The position numbers and the translations under genes were made by a program. DNA of 64,000 nucleotides from Paracoccaceae bacterium (lineage in GTDB: Bacteria > Pseudomonadota > Alphaproteobacteria > Rhodobacterales > Rhodobacteraceae): the NCBI GenBank assembly GCA_030066855.1, contig JASJAU010000007.1, forward strand, positions 107,145 through 171,144, in the 5' to 3' direction. The first letter of the stretch is position 1; each line of letters opens with the position of its first letter. Shown here one piece after another: positions 10,337 to 25,564 of this stretch. The notes under the pieces were generated by a model, which was not told the origin of the DNA, searched no databases, and saw only the letters and a list, made by a program, of their open reading frames with translations.

Positions 10337-10702
10337 ATGACCGAGCATGCCCCCCTGACGAGCGAGGAACTGCTCGAAAACATCCTGACATCACTGGAAG
10401 ACGACAAGGCCGAGGACGTTGTGAAGATCGACCTTCGCGGCAAGTCCGAGATGGCAGATTACATGGTCATCGCGTCGGGCCGCTCGACGCGCCAGGTCGC
10501 CGCGATTTCCGAGCATCTCGTCGAGAAGCTCAAACAGGAGCATGGGCGCCTGTCCAAAGTCGAAGGCAAGGATGCCGGCGATTGGGTTCTGATCGACGCC
10601 GGAGACGTGATTGTGCATGTCTTCCGGCCGGAGGTCCGCGAGTTCTATCAGCTCGAGAAGATGTGGCTCGCGCCCTCAACCGCCGCCAAGACGGGTCTCT
10701 GA
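10337..10702 (+). CDS. rsfS: Ribosomal silencing factor RsfS
   Basis: Binds ribosomal protein uL14 and blocks subunit joining when nutrients are short. The 121-residue product carries the core KAEDVVKIDLRGKSEMADYMVIASGRS and the highly conserved end DWVLIDAGDVIVHVFRPEVREFYQLEKMW. I start at the internal ATG (MTEHAPLTSEELLENI), which matches the usual family length; the track ORF adds 31 residues with no similarity I recognise. rlmH follows after 9 bases, a common pairing. Confidence 0.93.
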   Translation: MTEHAPLTSEELLENILTSLEDDKAEDVVKIDLRGKSEMADYMVIASGRSTRQVAAISEHLVEKLKQEHGRLSKVEGKDAGDWVLIDAGDVIVHVFRPEVREFYQLEKMWLAPSTAAKTGL

Positions 10703-10711
10703 GCCTCTGAC

Positions 10712-11179
10712 ATGAAGGTCCGCATCGCCGCAGTCGGCCGGATACGCTCCGGCCCCGAGGCGGATTTGGTCGCGGACTATCTGCAACGCTTTGACAAAAC
10801 GGGCCGATCGCAAGGTCTCGGCCCCGCCACGCTTCGGGAGGTCGAGGCGAAGAAAGGCGGCATGGCGGAAGAAGCGCTGCTTCTGGAGAAAGCCATCTCC
10901 GGGACCGACCGCCTGTGCGTTCTGGATGAGCGCGGCAAATGCCTGTCTTCCGTGGAATTCGCTAAGGCGCTCGGAGCGTGGCGCGATCAAGGTGCATCGG
11001 AAGCCGCCTTTGCGATTGGGGGCGCGGACGGCGTCGATCCGAAATTGAGAGCGCAGGCGGATCTGACGCTGAGCCTCGGCGCCATGGTCTGGCCCCACAA
11101 ACTCGCGCGCGCGATGCTGGCCGAACAGCTCTATCGTGCGGCCTCTATTCTCGCCGGAACGCCCTACCACCGGAAGTAA
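10712..11179 (+). CDS. rlmH: 23S rRNA (pseudouridine1915-N3)-methyltransferase RlmH
   Basis: A SPOUT-fold methyltransferase that methylates pseudouridine 1915 in helix 69 of 23S rRNA using S-adenosylmethionine. The 155 residues begin MKVRIAAVGR and contain the cofactor-binding trefoil-knot stretch AFAIGGADG and the conserved C terminus LAEQLYRAASILAGTPYHR, which holds the substrate-binding His and Arg. Length equals the family norm. It is expressed with rsfS and converges on pgm, with 6 bases between the stops. Confidence 0.95.
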   Translation: MKVRIAAVGRIRSGPEADLVADYLQRFDKTGRSQGLGPATLREVEAKKGGMAEEALLLEKAISGTDRLCVLDERGKCLSSVEFAKALGAWRDQGASEAAFAIGGADGVDPKLRAQADLTLSLGAMVWPHKLARAMLAEQLYRAASILAGTPYHRK

Positions 11180-11185
11180 TGCGGT

Positions 11186-14909
<3,724 letters not shown>

Positions 14910-14913
<4 letters not shown>

Positions 14914-16334
14914 GACGCGCCCGAAACCGAATCGTAAAGCGCGGCGTATTCCAGAGCGGAGGCATGCCATCCGACGCGCTGCCGCATCGCATTGGCCTGC
15001 AACTCAGCCCAGATGTCGGGCTCGGCGTAAAGCGCCATGAGCTGTTTCAGGGCCGCCGCCAGACCGGCGGCGTCGACGGGTGAGAACTGGAGCCCCGTCG
15101 CGACGCCTGACCGGAGCGCCATCGGACTGGCGTGGATCACCGTGTCAGCCAGGCCGCCGGTCATCGCGACAACCGGGATCGTCCCATAGCGCAGACCGTA
15201 GAGCTGGGTCAGGCCGCAAGGCTCGAACCGGCTCGGAACCAGAATGGCGTCGCCACCCGCCATCATCCGATGCGATAGGCCTTCGTCATATCCAATGCGA
15301 ACTGCGACGTTTGGATGCTCGGCCGCGCGGGCGAAGGCGGCCTCCAGTGCTTTCTCGCCCGCGCCCAGAACAGCGACCTGCCCGCCCCCGTCCAGAAAAG
15401 CCGGAATCGCGTCGAGAAGGATGTCGAGACCCTTTTGATGAGTCAGACGGGAGATAACGATGGCCAGCGGTCCGTCCGTCTTTGTCAGCCCGAGCTCCTT
15501 CACGATCTGCCGCTTCGCCCGGCTCTTCCCGCGCGCGGTCTTGAAGGTGGCAATCTCCGCGTCGCTCGCCGGGTTCCAGACCTCTTCGTCGATCCCGTTC
15601 AGAATGCCCGAGACGACGCTCTGGCGCTGGCGGAGAATGCCGTCCATCCCCATACCGAATTCCGGCGTCATCAGCTCCAGCGCGTATCTCGGGCTGACCG
15701 TCGTGATGCGGTCGGCAAAGACGAGCCCGGCCTTCAGCGTGCTGATCTGGCCCCAGTACTCGAACCCTTCCGGCGAGAAGTCCACGGGGTCTAGTCTGAG
15801 CGAATGAAGGCGATCCAAAGCGGCGATGCCCTGAAACGCCACATTGTGGATTGTCAAAATGGAAGGCGCCGGACTCCCACGCTTGGCCAGGTAGTAGGGC
15901 GTCAGCGCCGCCTGCCAATCGTGGCAGTGGACCATCTTCGGCTTCCAGCCGCCGATACCATGCTCCGCGATCTCGGCCGCGACCCAGGAAAGCGCGGCGA
16001 ACCGTTCCGGGTTATCGGCGTAGTCCTGGCCCTGATCATCGAGATAGGGCGTGCCGTTCCGGTCATAGAGATGCGGTGCGTCGAGGATCAGCATATCCAG
16101 TCCAGAGACCTTGCCGCCCAGCACCCGCGCGTCGCCGCCAAAAAGGTTGGGGAAACCCGCAAGCTCCTTCGCCCGCTTTGCCGCCTCGAGCACCCTTGGA
16201 TAGCCCGGCAGCAATGTCCTCATCCGCCATCCGCAGGGCTTCAGGGCATCCGGCAGCGCTCCCGCGACATCGGCCAGTCCGCCCGTCTTCACGAGCGGAA
16301 CGCACTCCGATGTCACCGACAGGACGGGTTTCAT
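14910..16334 (-). CDS. glgA: Glycogen synthase GlgA
   Basis: A GT5 glycosyltransferase that adds glucose from ADP-glucose to the growing alpha-1,4 chain. The 474 residues show the N-terminal ADP-glucose motif [27 protein letters not shown], and the C-terminal E-x7-E block [18 protein letters not shown]. Length is typical. It overlaps glgC upstream and glgX downstream through ATGA junctions. Confidence 0.96.
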
Positions 16335-17596
16335 GCCTCGGCGGCCATCCGATCAAGCATCTTCTGCGTTATCAGCGTCACACCGTTTTCGGTAACGCGA
16401 AACCACTTGGCGTCTTCTTCCGGGTCTTCCCCGACAACCAGACCCTCCGGGATGTTCACCCGGCGATCGACAACACAGTTCTTGAGGCGCGCCGATCGCG
16501 CGACGTTCGCGTAAGGAAGCGCGACGACATGGTCGAGAACGGCGTAGCTATTGGTTTGAACCTGCGTGAACAGAAGGGAGTTCCGAATGACGGTGCCCGA
16601 AACTACGCAGCCGCCAGCGACAAGAGACGAGACCGCGCTGCCGCGCCGGTCATCCTCGTCGTGGATGAACTTTGCCGGAGGGACGGACTCGGAGTAGGTC
16701 CAGATCGGCCAGTTTCTGTCCCAAAGGTCGAGCTCAGGGTCGAAATCCGTTAGGTCGATATTCGCCTTCCAGAACGCATCGACCGTGCCAACATCGCGCC
16801 AATAGGCCTCCGCATCGCTTCGATGGCGGACGCAGCTGTTGTTGAAACGGTGCGCCTGCGCTTTGCCGTTGGCGACGATATGCGGAATGATGTCGCCGCC
16901 GAAATCATGGCTCGACTCCGGATCCTCGGAATCCATGATCAGAAGCTCGCGCAGATAGGACCATTTGAAGACGTAGATGCCCATCGATGCGAGCGCGTGT
17001 CCCTCGTCACCCGGAATGCCCGGAGGATCGGCCGGTTTCTCCAGAAACTGGGTGATCCGGTCCTGATCGTCGACCTGCATGACCCCGAAAGCCGTCGCCT
17101 CCATCCGGGGTACGGTCAGGCATCCCACGGTCACGTCGGCGTTGGTGTCGACATGCTCGCGCAGCATGACTTCGTAATCCATCTTGTAGATGTGGTCGCC
17201 CGCCAGGATGAGAATGTAGTCGATGTCATAGCTGTCGACGATGTCGATGTTCTGGGTCACCGCATCCGCAGTCCCGACGTACCAGCGGTTCTCATCGACG
17301 CGCTGCGACGCCGGCAGGATATCGAGGTATTCGTTCCGCTCGGCGCGAAAGAAATTCCAACCCCGCTGACAGTGCCGGATCAGGCTGTGAGCCTTGTACT
17401 GCGTGGCGATCGCCATCTTCCGGATGCCGGAGTTCAGCGCGTTCGACAGCGCGAAGTCGATGATCCGCGTTTTGCCGCCGAAGTACACCGCCGGTTTCAC
17501 CCGCGTGTCGGTCAGCTCCTTCAGACGCGATCCGCGGCCCCCGGCCAGAACGAAGGCCATGGACCGGTTGGTCAAGCGGCTCATTGATGGTGACAT
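16331..17596 (-). CDS. glgC: Glucose-1-phosphate adenylyltransferase GlgC
   Basis: Makes ADP-glucose from glucose 1-phosphate and ATP, the committed and allosterically controlled step of glycogen synthesis. The nucleotide motif [33 protein letters not shown] and the left-handed helix C-terminal domain are present. I start at [16 protein letters not shown] (421 residues), preceded by a GGGGGGAG ribosome site; the track start 13 codons upstream has none. The stop overlaps the glgA start by 4 bases. Confidence 0.95.
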   Translation of the reverse strand: MSPSMSRLTNRSMAFVLAGGRGSRLKELTDTRVKPAVYFGGKTRIIDFALSNALNSGIRKMAIATQYKAHSLIRHCQRGWNFFRAERNEYLDILPASQRVDENRWYVGTADAVTQNIDIVDSYDIDYILILAGDHIYKMDYEVMLREHVDTNADVTVGCLTVPRMEATAFGVMQVDDQDRITQFLEKPADPPGIPGDEGHALASMGIYVFKWSYLRELLIMDSEDPESSHDFGGDIIPHIVANGKAQAHRFNNSCVRHRSDAEAYWRDVGTVDAFWKANIDLTDFDPELDLWDRNWPIWTYSESVPPAKFIHDEDDRRGSAVSSLVAGGCVVSGTVIRNSLLFTQVQTNSYAVLDHVVALPYANVARSARLKNCVVDRRVNIPEGLVVGEDPEEDAKWFRVTENGVTLITQKMLDRMAAEA

Positions 17597-17618
17597 GGTC
17601 TCCCCCCTTATTGCCGGC

Positions 17619-19832
17619 CTAGTCCGACCCTTCATAGGCCAGCATGACGGCGCTTAATGGCGGAAGCGTAACACGCGCGGAAGCAGGTTGTCCGCGCCAT
17701 TCTTGTTCTTTTGCAATCACATGGCCCATGTTTCCGCGATTGCCCCCGCCATAACGTTCCGCGTCCGAGTTGAGCGCCTCGCGCCAGCGCCCCGCCAGCG
17801 GAAGGCCACAGGTCCAATCGCTCCGCTCAAGCGGCGTGAAGTTGCAGATGACGGCGATCGGGCGATCGCCTTCGGCGCCCCATCGCGCCCAGGCATAGAC
17901 CGATTCCTCAGCCGCGTTTGGCTCGATCCACTGGAACCCCGCAGGCTCGCAGTCTTTCCGGTGGAGCGCAGGCTCCGACCGGTAGAGCGCGTTCAGATCG
18001 GCGACGTAGTTCCGAAGCCCTGCATGGCTGTGATCGTGCAGAGCGCCCCAGTCCAGCTCAGCATTATGGTTCCACTCGGCAAGCTGGCCGAACTCCTGCC
18101 CCATGAACAAGAGCTTCTTGCCGGGATGCCCCCACATGAAACCGTAATAGGCCCTGAGGTTGGCGAACCGCTCCCAGGCGTCGCCCGGCATCTTGCTCAG
18201 CATCGATCCCTTGCCGTGCACCACCTCGTCATGGCTGATCGGCAGAATGAAGTTTTCGCTGAAGGCGTAGTGCAGGCCGAAGGTCATCTGATGGTGATGG
18301 TGTCGGCGGTAAATGGGGTCTTTCTGGATGTATTCGAGCGTGTCGTTCATCCACCCCATGTTCCATTTGAACCCGAAGCCCAGCCCGCCCGCGTCCACGG
18401 GCTTGGAAACGCCTGGAAAAGCAGTGGATTCCTCCGCGATCGTCATGATGCCGCCGACCTTGCCGTAGGTGGTCACGTTCATGCGCTTAAGCATCTCGAT
18501 CGCCTCGTAATTCTCCCGTCCGCCGTCCTTGTTCGGGACCCATTCGCCGCTTTTGCGCGAGTAGTCGCGGTAGAGCATCGAGGCCACCGCATCCACGCGC
18601 AGACCGTCGATGTGGTATTCCTCGAGCCAGTAAAGCGCGTTCGAGATCAGGTAGTTGGCAACCTCGGTCCGGCCAAAGTTGTAGATGTAGGTGTTCCAAT
18701 CCTGGTGGAATCCTTCGCGCGGATCGGCATGCTCGTAAAGCGCCGTTCCGTCGAAACGTCCAAGACCATGCGCGTCGGTCGGAAAATGCCCCGGCACCCA
18801 GTCGAGGATAACGCCGACGCCCTGCTGGTGGGCGGCGTCGATCAGGTCGCGGAACTCGTGTGGAGGCCCGAACCGGATCGTCGGGGCGAACATGCCGACC
18901 GGCTGGTAGCCCCAGGACCCCTCGAACGGAAACTCGCTGACGGGGAGAAGCTCGATATGGGTGAACCCCATCTCGACCACGTACTCGACCAGCTGCCGCG
19001 CCATTTCCTTGTAGGAGAGCGAACGCCCGCCCTCGCCGAAGACCCTGCGCCAGGATCCAAGGTGCACCTCGAAGATCGAGATCGGCGCCTCGCGGCTGTG
19101 GCGACCGCCGCGCTCGGCCATCCATGCGCCATCATGCCAGCCGTATCCGCCGATATCACGAACGACGCTCGCGTTCTCTGGCGCGTGCTGCGACCCGAAG
19201 CCGACCGGATCAGCTTTCAAGGGCAGGGTCGCCCCGTCAATCCCGAGGATCTCGTACTTATAGACGGCGCCTTCTCCCAGCCCCGGCAGGAAGATCTCCC
19301 ACACCCCGGTCGCGCCTCTACGGCGCATCGGGTTCCGGCGCCCGTCCCATTGATTGAAATCGCCGACGACAGAGACGCGCCGCGCGTTCGGCGCCCAGAC
19401 GGCGAAACGCGTGCCGCTGCTGCCTTCGTGCTCCATCGGATGGGCGCCCAGCACTTTCCAGACTCGCTCGTGTGTGCCTTCGGAAAGCAGGTACTCATCG
19501 ATTTCGCCCGCCACCGGTCCGAAGCGGTAAGGGTCTTCAAGCTCCCAGGCGCGGCCGGACGCGTCGCTGAACCTGAGGCGGTACGGCGCGTCACCTGGAA
19601 CGGGCCCCGAAAAAACGCCCGACGCTTCGGCGACAGGATCGAGAGTATGGGCGTCGTCGCTGACGAGCGCCCAGGCCTCAGAGGCGCCCGGATCAAAGGC
19701 GGTTACGTGCCGGGACTTGCCGGAACCGCGCGGTCCAAGGACAAAAAACGGGTCATCGTGATTGCCCAGCGAAATGCGCCGCGCGTCGGACGCGCTGACC
19801 GTCTGAGACCTATCTTTTGATTTCGACGGCAT
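17619..19832 (-). CDS. glgB: 1,4-alpha-glucan branching enzyme GlgB
   Basis: Creates the alpha-1,6 branch points of glycogen. The 737 residues include an N-terminal GlgB domain, a CBM48 module ([23 protein letters not shown]) and a GH13 barrel with [10 protein letters not shown], nucleophile region [18 protein letters not shown], acid/base Glu in [10 protein letters not shown] and [15 protein letters not shown]. All catalytic acids are visible and the length is close to that of other GlgB proteins. It lies 30 bases after glgP and 22 bases before glgC. Confidence 0.96.
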   Translation of the reverse strand: MPSKSKDRSQTVSASDARRISLGNHDDPFFVLGPRGSGKSRHVTAFDPGASEAWALVSDDAHTLDPVAEASGVFSGPVPGDAPYRLRFSDASGRAWELEDPYRFGPVAGEIDEYLLSEGTHERVWKVLGAHPMEHEGSSGTRFAVWAPNARRVSVVGDFNQWDGRRNPMRRRGATGVWEIFLPGLGEGAVYKYEILGIDGATLPLKADPVGFGSQHAPENASVVRDIGGYGWHDGAWMAERGGRHSREAPISIFEVHLGSWRRVFGEGGRSLSYKEMARQLVEYVVEMGFTHIELLPVSEFPFEGSWGYQPVGMFAPTIRFGPPHEFRDLIDAAHQQGVGVILDWVPGHFPTDAHGLGRFDGTALYEHADPREGFHQDWNTYIYNFGRTEVANYLISNALYWLEEYHIDGLRVDAVASMLYRDYSRKSGEWVPNKDGGRENYEAIEMLKRMNVTTYGKVGGIMTIAEESTAFPGVSKPVDAGGLGFGFKWNMGWMNDTLEYIQKDPIYRRHHHHQMTFGLHYAFSENFILPISHDEVVHGKGSMLSKMPGDAWERFANLRAYYGFMWGHPGKKLLFMGQEFGQLAEWNHNAELDWGALHDHSHAGLRNYVADLNALYRSEPALHRKDCEPAGFQWIEPNAAEESVYAWARWGAEGDRPIAVICNFTPLERSDWTCGLPLAGRWREALNSDAERYGGGNRGNMGHVIAKEQEWRGQPASARVTLPPLSAVMLAYEGSD

Positions 19833-19862
19833 CTCTTGCGGTCGCCCCCTGGCAGATCACGC

Positions 19863-22253
19863 CTACTCCGCCGCAATCGACCGGAGCGGTCGCGGAGGCA
19901 GAGCATCCCATATCTCAGAAGCATAGCCCCGAATGGTGCGGTCTGACGAGAACCAACCGCTGCGCGCCGTGTTGAACGCCGCCATCCGCGCCCAGCGGCC
20001 AGGGTTGCGGAACGCCTCGTCCACCTCGCGGCTAACGCGCCAGTAGTCAGTGAAATCGGACGCGACCACGAAATAGTCATGACCCGAAACGTTGTCGGCG
20101 ATGCCCCGGAAGCGGTCGTGATCACCCCGCGCGAAGGTGCCGTTCCTGAGCGAGTCGATTGCGCGGGCAAGGCGCGGATCTTTGGAGATCGCGTCCCAGG
20201 CGTGGCCCTCGACGTGCCGACGGGCCACGACCTCGTCGGCGTTCATACCGAACAGGAAGAAGTTTTCCGCTCCGACACGCTCCCGGATCTCCACGTTGGC
20301 GCCGTCGAGCGTTCCGATGGTCAAGGCGCCATTCAGAGCGAATTTCATGTTCCCGGTGCCCGAGGCCTCCTTGCCTGCGGTCGATATTTGTTCGGAAAGG
20401 TCAGACGCGGGAATGAGCCGTTCGGCGAGCGTGACGTTGTAATTCGCGGGGTAGACCACTTTCAGAAGGTCTTTGGTTACCGGATCGCTGTTGATGACGC
20501 TCGCGACCGAGTTGATGAGATGGACGATCTCCTTTGCGAAATGGTATCCGGGTGCCGCCTTGCCACCGAAGATCTTCACGCGAGGCGTCCAGTCCCCGTT
20601 CGGGTTGTCATGCATCTCCTGCCAGAGCGCGATCGTCTCGAGGATGTTCAGATGCTGGCGCTTGTATTCGTGAATGCGCTTCACTTGCACGTCGAACATG
20701 GCGTTGGGATCGACCTGGATGCCCATCGTCTCGCCGATCCAGTTCGACAGCTCCGCCTTGTTCTCGCGCTTGGCCGAGATGTACCTGTCCAGGAATCCGC
20801 TGTTGTCGATATGATGCTCGAGCTCACTCAAAAGCTCAGCGTCGCCGATCCAGTCCTCGCCGATGGTGTCGATTATGAGGTCGGACAGCCGCTTGTTGCA
20901 GGTCCGAAGCCAGCGCCGGGGGGTGACCCCATTCGTCTGGTTCACGATCCGGTTGGGGTGGTCTTCGTGCAGATGCTGGAAGACCGTCTTCTTCATCAGC
21001 TCGGAGTGCAGGGCAGAGACGCCATTCACCCGGTGCGCCATAACGAAAGACAGTTCGCCCATCTTCACCTCGCCATGCTCGATTATCGAGGTGCCGGGGT
21101 ATTGTGCGCGATGCGAATCGTCGATGCGCTCGATCAGCTGAAGGTGCCGCGGCAGCAGGTACCCCATCAGGCCTTCCGACCAGCGCTCCAACGCCTCGGG
21201 AAGAAGCGTGTGGTTGGTGTAGCTGAGGCAGGCGCGTGCGATCTCGACGCTTTCGTCGAAGGGAATCCCGCGCTCGTCGAACAGAAGCCGAACGAGCTCC
21301 GGCCCAGCGATGGCCGGGTGCGTGTCGTTGAGCTGAATGGCGACTTTCCCCGGCAGATCGCGCAGGTTTCGCCCCTCGCCCTCGAACCGGCGCAAGAGGT
21401 CGCGGAGCGATGCTGCGGTGAAGAAGTACTCCTGCTTCAGGCGAAGCGCTTTGCCGCCGTCAGTCGTGTCGTCCGGATAGAGAACGCGGCTAATGGTCCG
21501 GGCCAGCGCCTCGGGCTCGGCGGCGGCGGCATAGTCGCCTGCGTTGAACCGCGCCAGATCAAGAAGCGTCGTCGGCAACGCGCCCCAGAGGCGCAGCGTA
21601 TTGGCCCACTCGCCCTTCCAGCCGATGATCGGCGTGTCAAAGGCCTGCGCGACAACCGCTTCGTTCGGACGCCAAATGGCGCGCCCTCCGCGCTCATGCA
21701 CATGGCCGCCGAAACCGATTTCAAACGAGGCCTCGGGGCGCTCGAACTCCCAGACATGGGCCTGCGTGAGCCAGTCCTCCGGCTCTTCGATCTGCCGGCC
21801 GCCCTCGAACCGCTGCCGGAACAGTCCGTGCTCGTACCGGATGCCGTAGCCCATGGCCGGGATGCCGAGCGTCGAAAGGCTCTCCAAAAAACAGGCCGCG
21901 AGACGGCCGAGTCCGCCATTGCCCAATGCGGCGTCGGGCTCGTCATGCAGGATGGCGTCAAAGGACACCCCGGCATCATCGAAGAATGCCTTGGCGTCGT
22001 CATAGACCCCGGTGTTGACCATGGCGTCCTCGATGAGGCGCCCGATCAGAAACTCCATCGACAGGTAGTAAACGCGTTTGGCATCCGTCCGATAGGTCGC
22101 TTTGGTCGATTCGAACCACGGGTCGACGATCCGGTCCCGCACCGCCAGCGAAAGCGCGACACGCCAGTCGTAGACGGTCGCATGGTCCTCGTCCTTGCCG
22201 ATCGAGTACTTCAAATGCGCGTGAATCCGGTCTTTGAAACCATTACTGCTCAT
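19863..22253 (-). CDS. glgP: Glycogen phosphorylase GlgP
   Basis: Releases glucose 1-phosphate from glycogen chain ends. The 796-residue protein has the pyridoxal-phosphate lysine block EASGTGNMKFALNGALTIG and the hallmark KRIHEYKRQ. An AGGA ribosome site precedes the ATG. It is the first gene of a six-gene leftward operon (glgP, B, C, A, X, pgm), so breakdown and synthesis enzymes share one transcript and the balance must be set mainly by allostery. A promoter-like pair and a dyad operator lie in the 95-base upstream gap. Confidence 0.95.
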   Translation of the reverse strand: MSSNGFKDRIHAHLKYSIGKDEDHATVYDWRVALSLAVRDRIVDPWFESTKATYRTDAKRVYYLSMEFLIGRLIEDAMVNTGVYDDAKAFFDDAGVSFDAILHDEPDAALGNGGLGRLAACFLESLSTLGIPAMGYGIRYEHGLFRQRFEGGRQIEEPEDWLTQAHVWEFERPEASFEIGFGGHVHERGGRAIWRPNEAVVAQAFDTPIIGWKGEWANTLRLWGALPTTLLDLARFNAGDYAAAAEPEALARTISRVLYPDDTTDGGKALRLKQEYFFTAASLRDLLRRFEGEGRNLRDLPGKVAIQLNDTHPAIAGPELVRLLFDERGIPFDESVEIARACLSYTNHTLLPEALERWSEGLMGYLLPRHLQLIERIDDSHRAQYPGTSIIEHGEVKMGELSFVMAHRVNGVSALHSELMKKTVFQHLHEDHPNRIVNQTNGVTPRRWLRTCNKRLSDLIIDTIGEDWIGDAELLSELEHHIDNSGFLDRYISAKRENKAELSNWIGETMGIQVDPNAMFDVQVKRIHEYKRQHLNILETIALWQEMHDNPNGDWTPRVKIFGGKAAPGYHFAKEIVHLINSVASVINSDPVTKDLLKVVYPANYNVTLAERLIPASDLSEQISTAGKEASGTGNMKFALNGALTIGTLDGANVEIRERVGAENFFLFGMNADEVVARRHVEGHAWDAISKDPRLARAIDSLRNGTFARGDHDRFRGIADNVSGHDYFVVASDFTDYWRVSREVDEAFRNPGRWARMAAFNTARSGWFSSDRTIRGYASEIWDALPPRPLRSIAAE

Positions 22254-22271
22254 GCCGGCGTCCTAGGTTCT

Positions 22272-22285
22272 TGTAAGGGCTTACA
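22272..22285. promoter_or_regulatory. Dyad operator candidate (LacI-type) before glgP
   Basis: TGTAAGGGCTTACA, with perfect 6-base arms around a GG centre, lies between the candidate promoter and the glgP start. It resembles LacI-family operators (general form TGTAA-N4-TTACA). A second, weaker dyad, GTTAGCGTTAAC, follows about 5 bases away. Position suits a repressor of the glycogen operon. No regulator gene is encoded nearby, so the factor is unknown. Confidence 0.45.
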
Positions 22286-22311
22286 GCCGTTAGCGTTAAC
22301 GATTCCGTTTA

Positions 22312-22341
22312 TTTAGCGCAGAGGGCCTATTTGCAAGTCAA
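22312..22341 (-). promoter_or_regulatory. Candidate promoter of the glycogen operon
   Basis: On the minus strand TTGACT is followed after 18 bases by CTAAAT, within the gap between glpK and glgP and about 60 bases upstream of the glgP start. The -35 matches the sigma-70 consensus at five of six positions; the -10 is weaker. Confidence 0.4.
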
Positions 22342-22348
22342 TCCGCCA

Positions 22349-23833
22349 TCAGACCGCAATTGTCGCCGCGACCGCCTTTTTCCAGCGCGTGTACCGCAAA
22401 GAGCGCTCGTCTTCAGGCATATCGGGCTCGAACCGACGCTCCAACTGCCAGCTCTTCGTGAATTCTTCTTGGTTCGGATAGACTTCCACCTGCATGCCCG
22501 CCAGCCAAGCGGCGCCCAGAGCGGTTGTTTCCTTTACGACGGGGCGGTCAACAGGGGCGCCGATGATGTTGCTTAAAAACTGCATCGTCCAATCGCTCAC
22601 CGACATGCCGCCGTCGACGCGCAAGACACCGCCGGTGCCGTCCGGCGCGTCCGCGCGCATAGCTTCCAAAAGGTCCAGCGTTTGATAGCCGACGCTTTCG
22701 AGCGCGGCCCTGGCCAGCTCTTCAGGCCCAGAATTGCGCGTGAGGCCGAACACGGCGCCCCGGCACTCAGGCTCCCAATAGGGCGCGCCAAGTCCGGTGA
22801 ATGCAGGAACAAGAACGACCGATTGGGTGGTGTCGGCCGCTTCGGCCATCGGCTGGGTCTCGGCCGCCTCACGAATGATCTTCAGCCCGTCGCGGAGCCA
22901 CTGAACCACAGCGCCCGCGATGAAGATCGAGCCTTCCAGTGCATAGGTCGGCTCTCCGTTCAACTGATAGGCAACGGTGGTTAGAAGCCGGTTTTGAGAT
23001 CTCTTAGGAGTACCGCCCGTGTTCAACAACGCGAAGCAGCCGGTTCCATAGGTCGATTTCATCATCCCCGGCTTGAAACACGCCTGCCCGACCGTTGCCG
23101 CCTGCTGATCGCCCGCGACGCCCAGGATCGGCACCTCGCGCCCCAGAAGATCCACGCGGGTCTTGCCGAAATCCCCCGCCGAATCCCGGACCTCGGGCAG
23201 CATCTCCATTGGGATGTCGAGAAGGTCGCAGATCGTCGAAGACCACCGGCCCCTGGAAATGTCGTAGAGCATCGTGCGGCAGGCGTTTGTCGCGTCCGTC
23301 GCGTGAACCGCGCCGCCTGTCAGGCGCCAAATGATATAGCTGTCGACCGTCCCGAACAGAAGCTCGCCGCGCTTCGCCCGCGCCCTCGCATCCTCGTGCT
23401 GATCCAGTATCCACTTGAGCTTGGTGGCGGAGAAGTAAGGGTCGAAGAGCAGACCCGTCTTTTCGATGATGGTCTCTTCATGCCCCGCATCGCGCATCTC
23501 TGCGCAGAAGTCGGCCGTACGCCTGTCTTGCCAAACAATCGCGTTGTGCAGGGGTTTCCCGGTCGACTTGTCCCAAACCAGCGTCGTCTCCCGCTGGTTG
23601 GTGATCCCGACAGCCGCGATTTCATCCGCTGCAATGCCCGCCTTCTCGATGACGGCCCGGCAGGTCGCAGCCACCGTCGACCAGAGATCGGACGGCTCGT
23701 GCTCCACCCAGCCAGAAGCTGGGTAGTGCTGCGGAAACTCCTCCTGCGCGATGGCGGCGATGCGCATGTCCTTGTCGAATAGGATCGCCCTGCTCGACGT
23801 GGTTCCCTGGTCGATCGCCATTACAAAAGACAT
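22349..23833 (-). CDS. glpK: Glycerol kinase
   Basis: Phosphorylates glycerol to sn-glycerol 3-phosphate. The 494 residues begin with the FGGY-family phosphate loop [15 protein letters not shown] and contain [19 protein letters not shown] and the C-terminal FGGY-kinase signature ([22 protein letters not shown], in part). Length is normal. GGAGGAGGC precedes the ATG. It follows glpD by 23 bases on the same strand, forming a glpD-glpK unit; no glpF facilitator or glpR regulator is seen in the window. Confidence 0.96.
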   Translation of the reverse strand: MSFVMAIDQGTTSSRAILFDKDMRIAAIAQEEFPQHYPASGWVEHEPSDLWSTVAATCRAVIEKAGIAADEIAAVGITNQRETTLVWDKSTGKPLHNAIVWQDRRTADFCAEMRDAGHEETIIEKTGLLFDPYFSATKLKWILDQHEDARARAKRGELLFGTVDSYIIWRLTGGAVHATDATNACRTMLYDISRGRWSSTICDLLDIPMEMLPEVRDSAGDFGKTRVDLLGREVPILGVAGDQQAATVGQACFKPGMMKSTYGTGCFALLNTGGTPKRSQNRLLTTVAYQLNGEPTYALEGSIFIAGAVVQWLRDGLKIIREAAETQPMAEAADTTQSVVLVPAFTGLGAPYWEPECRGAVFGLTRNSGPEELARAALESVGYQTLDLLEAMRADAPDGTGGVLRVDGGMSVSDWTMQFLSNIIGAPVDRPVVKETTALGAAWLAGMQVEVYPNQEEFTKSWQLERRFEPDMPEDERSLRYTRWKKAVAATIAV

Positions 23834-23856
23834 GACGCCTCCTCCACCTTCCGTTT

Positions 23857-25440
23857 CTACTCAGCCGCGCTCTCGCGCGCTTCACGCTTCGCGGACATCC
23901 AATCGCCGATGCCACTGATCTCTTCAGGCGACAGCCGCAATCCGAGCTTGCTTCGGCGCCAGACCACATCGTCAGCCGTTCGGGCGTATTCCTTGTCCAT
24001 CAGCCATGCGACTTCGGCCTCAGTCAGGGTGGCGCCGAATGAGGCGCCAAGATCGTCCACCCGCGCCGCCTCACCCAAAACCGCCCTGGCTTCGGTTCCA
24101 TAGGCCCTGACCAGACGCTTAGCCCAAAACTCGTCAAGGAACCGAAAAGAGTCCCGCAATTTGCCAACTTCGGCGTCAAAGCCCCGAACCGGGAAGTCCC
24201 CTCCGGGCAAGGGAACGCCCGCCGTCCAATTCCCCCGCGCCTCCGTGAAGAAGGGCTTGAGCTTCTCAAACACCCCTTCCGCGAGCTTCCGATAGGTCGT
24301 GATCTTGCCGCCGAAAACGCTGAGGATCGGCGGGCCTGCATCATCGAGGGACAGCACGTAATCGCGGGTTGCCGCCGCCGCCGATTTCGCGCCGTCGTCG
24401 TAGAGCGGCCTGACGCCCGAGTAAGTCCAGACGACGTCCTCCCGCGACACCGTCTCCTTAAAGTACTGATTCGCGAATTCGAGCAGATAGGCGGCTTCGT
24501 CGTCCGAACAGGCCGCGTTCGAAGGATCGCCCTCGTACTCTTTGTCGGTCGTGCCGATCAGGGTGAAGTCGGTCTCGTAGGGAATGGCGAATATGATCCG
24601 CCCGTCAGTCCCCTGAAAGAAGTAGCACTTGCCGTGGTCGAAGAGCTTGCGGGTCACGATGTGACTGCCCTGAACCAGCCGGATACCCTCTCCCGAGTTG
24701 AGGCGTGCTTTGGTGCGGATCACATCCTCGACCCAGGGGCCGCCGGCGTTCACCAACGCCTTGGCGAGATGGGTGGAAACGCTTCCCGTCTCAACATCCT
24801 CAACCGTGACGGCCCAGACGCCATCGATGCGTTCAGCGGACGTCACCTTTGACCGCACCAGAATGCGGGCGCCCCGCTCTTCAGCGTCTCGGGCGTTAAG
24901 GACCACGAGACGCGAGTCCTCCACCCAGCAATCCGAGTATTCGTAGGCCATGCGGAACTTGTCGTCCAATGGACCGCCAGCAGGGTCGCGCCGAAGATCG
25001 AGCGTCTTCGTTCCCGGCAGAATCTTCCGTCCGCCCAGATGGTCGTACATGAACAGGCCCAGCCGGATCATCCAAGCGGGACGCCGGCCTTTCATCCAGG
25101 GCATTAGCAGGCCCAAAAGACGCGATGCGGGCGTCGATGTCTCGAACCGCATGTCCTTGTGGTAGGGCAGTACGAACCGCATGGGCCAGGAGATGTGCGG
25201 CATGGCGCGAAGCAACGTCTCGCGCTCCACCAGAGCTTTTCGCACAAGGTCGATCTCGAAATACTCGAGATACCTCAATCCGCCGTGGAAGAGCTTGGTC
25301 GAGGCCGAGGACGTCGCCGACGCGAGATCGTTCATTTCCGCAAGCGTCACCGAAAGGCCCCGGCCCTGAAGGTCGCGGGCGATCCCGGTTCCGTTGATGC
25401 CGCCTCCGATCACGAAGACATCGCGGATCTCTTCCGTCAT
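23857..25440 (-). CDS. glpD: Glycerol-3-phosphate dehydrogenase (FAD, aerobic)
   Basis: Membrane-associated flavoenzyme that oxidises glycerol 3-phosphate to dihydroxyacetone phosphate and passes electrons to quinone. The FAD motif [19 protein letters not shown] is near the N terminus, followed by the GlpD signature [13 protein letters not shown] and IRPLY-type block [19 protein letters not shown]; a DAO_C-type C-terminal domain is present. I start at [14 protein letters not shown] (527 residues), preceded by GGGAG; the track ORF adds 19 residues. It forms an operon with glpK. Confidence 0.95.
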   Translation of the reverse strand: MTEEIRDVFVIGGGINGTGIARDLQGRGLSVTLAEMNDLASATSSASTKLFHGGLRYLEYFEIDLVRKALVERETLLRAMPHISWPMRFVLPYHKDMRFETSTPASRLLGLLMPWMKGRRPAWMIRLGLFMYDHLGGRKILPGTKTLDLRRDPAGGPLDDKFRMAYEYSDCWVEDSRLVVLNARDAEERGARILVRSKVTSAERIDGVWAVTVEDVETGSVSTHLAKALVNAGGPWVEDVIRTKARLNSGEGIRLVQGSHIVTRKLFDHGKCYFFQGTDGRIIFAIPYETDFTLIGTTDKEYEGDPSNAACSDDEAAYLLEFANQYFKETVSREDVVWTYSGVRPLYDDGAKSAAAATRDYVLSLDDAGPPILSVFGGKITTYRKLAEGVFEKLKPFFTEARGNWTAGVPLPGGDFPVRGFDAEVGKLRDSFRFLDEFWAKRLVRAYGTEARAVLGEAARVDDLGASFGATLTEAEVAWLMDKEYARTADDVVWRRSKLGLRLSPEEISGIGDWMSAKREARESAAE

Positions 25441-25564
25441 ACAGGCTCCCGAAGCGCGGTGAATGCTACTTCTCTCGTGTCGCAAGTCTGCTGGCAATGC
25501 AAGTTCAGTCGAATTGCCGAGACTGATCCTGAGGCTAGGTCATTCTCAAATGGAGCGCATTTCG

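Noticed and set aside
17688-19820. 710-residue ORF on the plus strand
   Set aside because: Antisense shadow of glgB, whose motifs are unambiguous; GC-rich codon bias opens the opposite frame. The same applies to 20079-22316, 13030-14937 and 39266-41107, which lie antisense to glgP, glgX and dnaE2.
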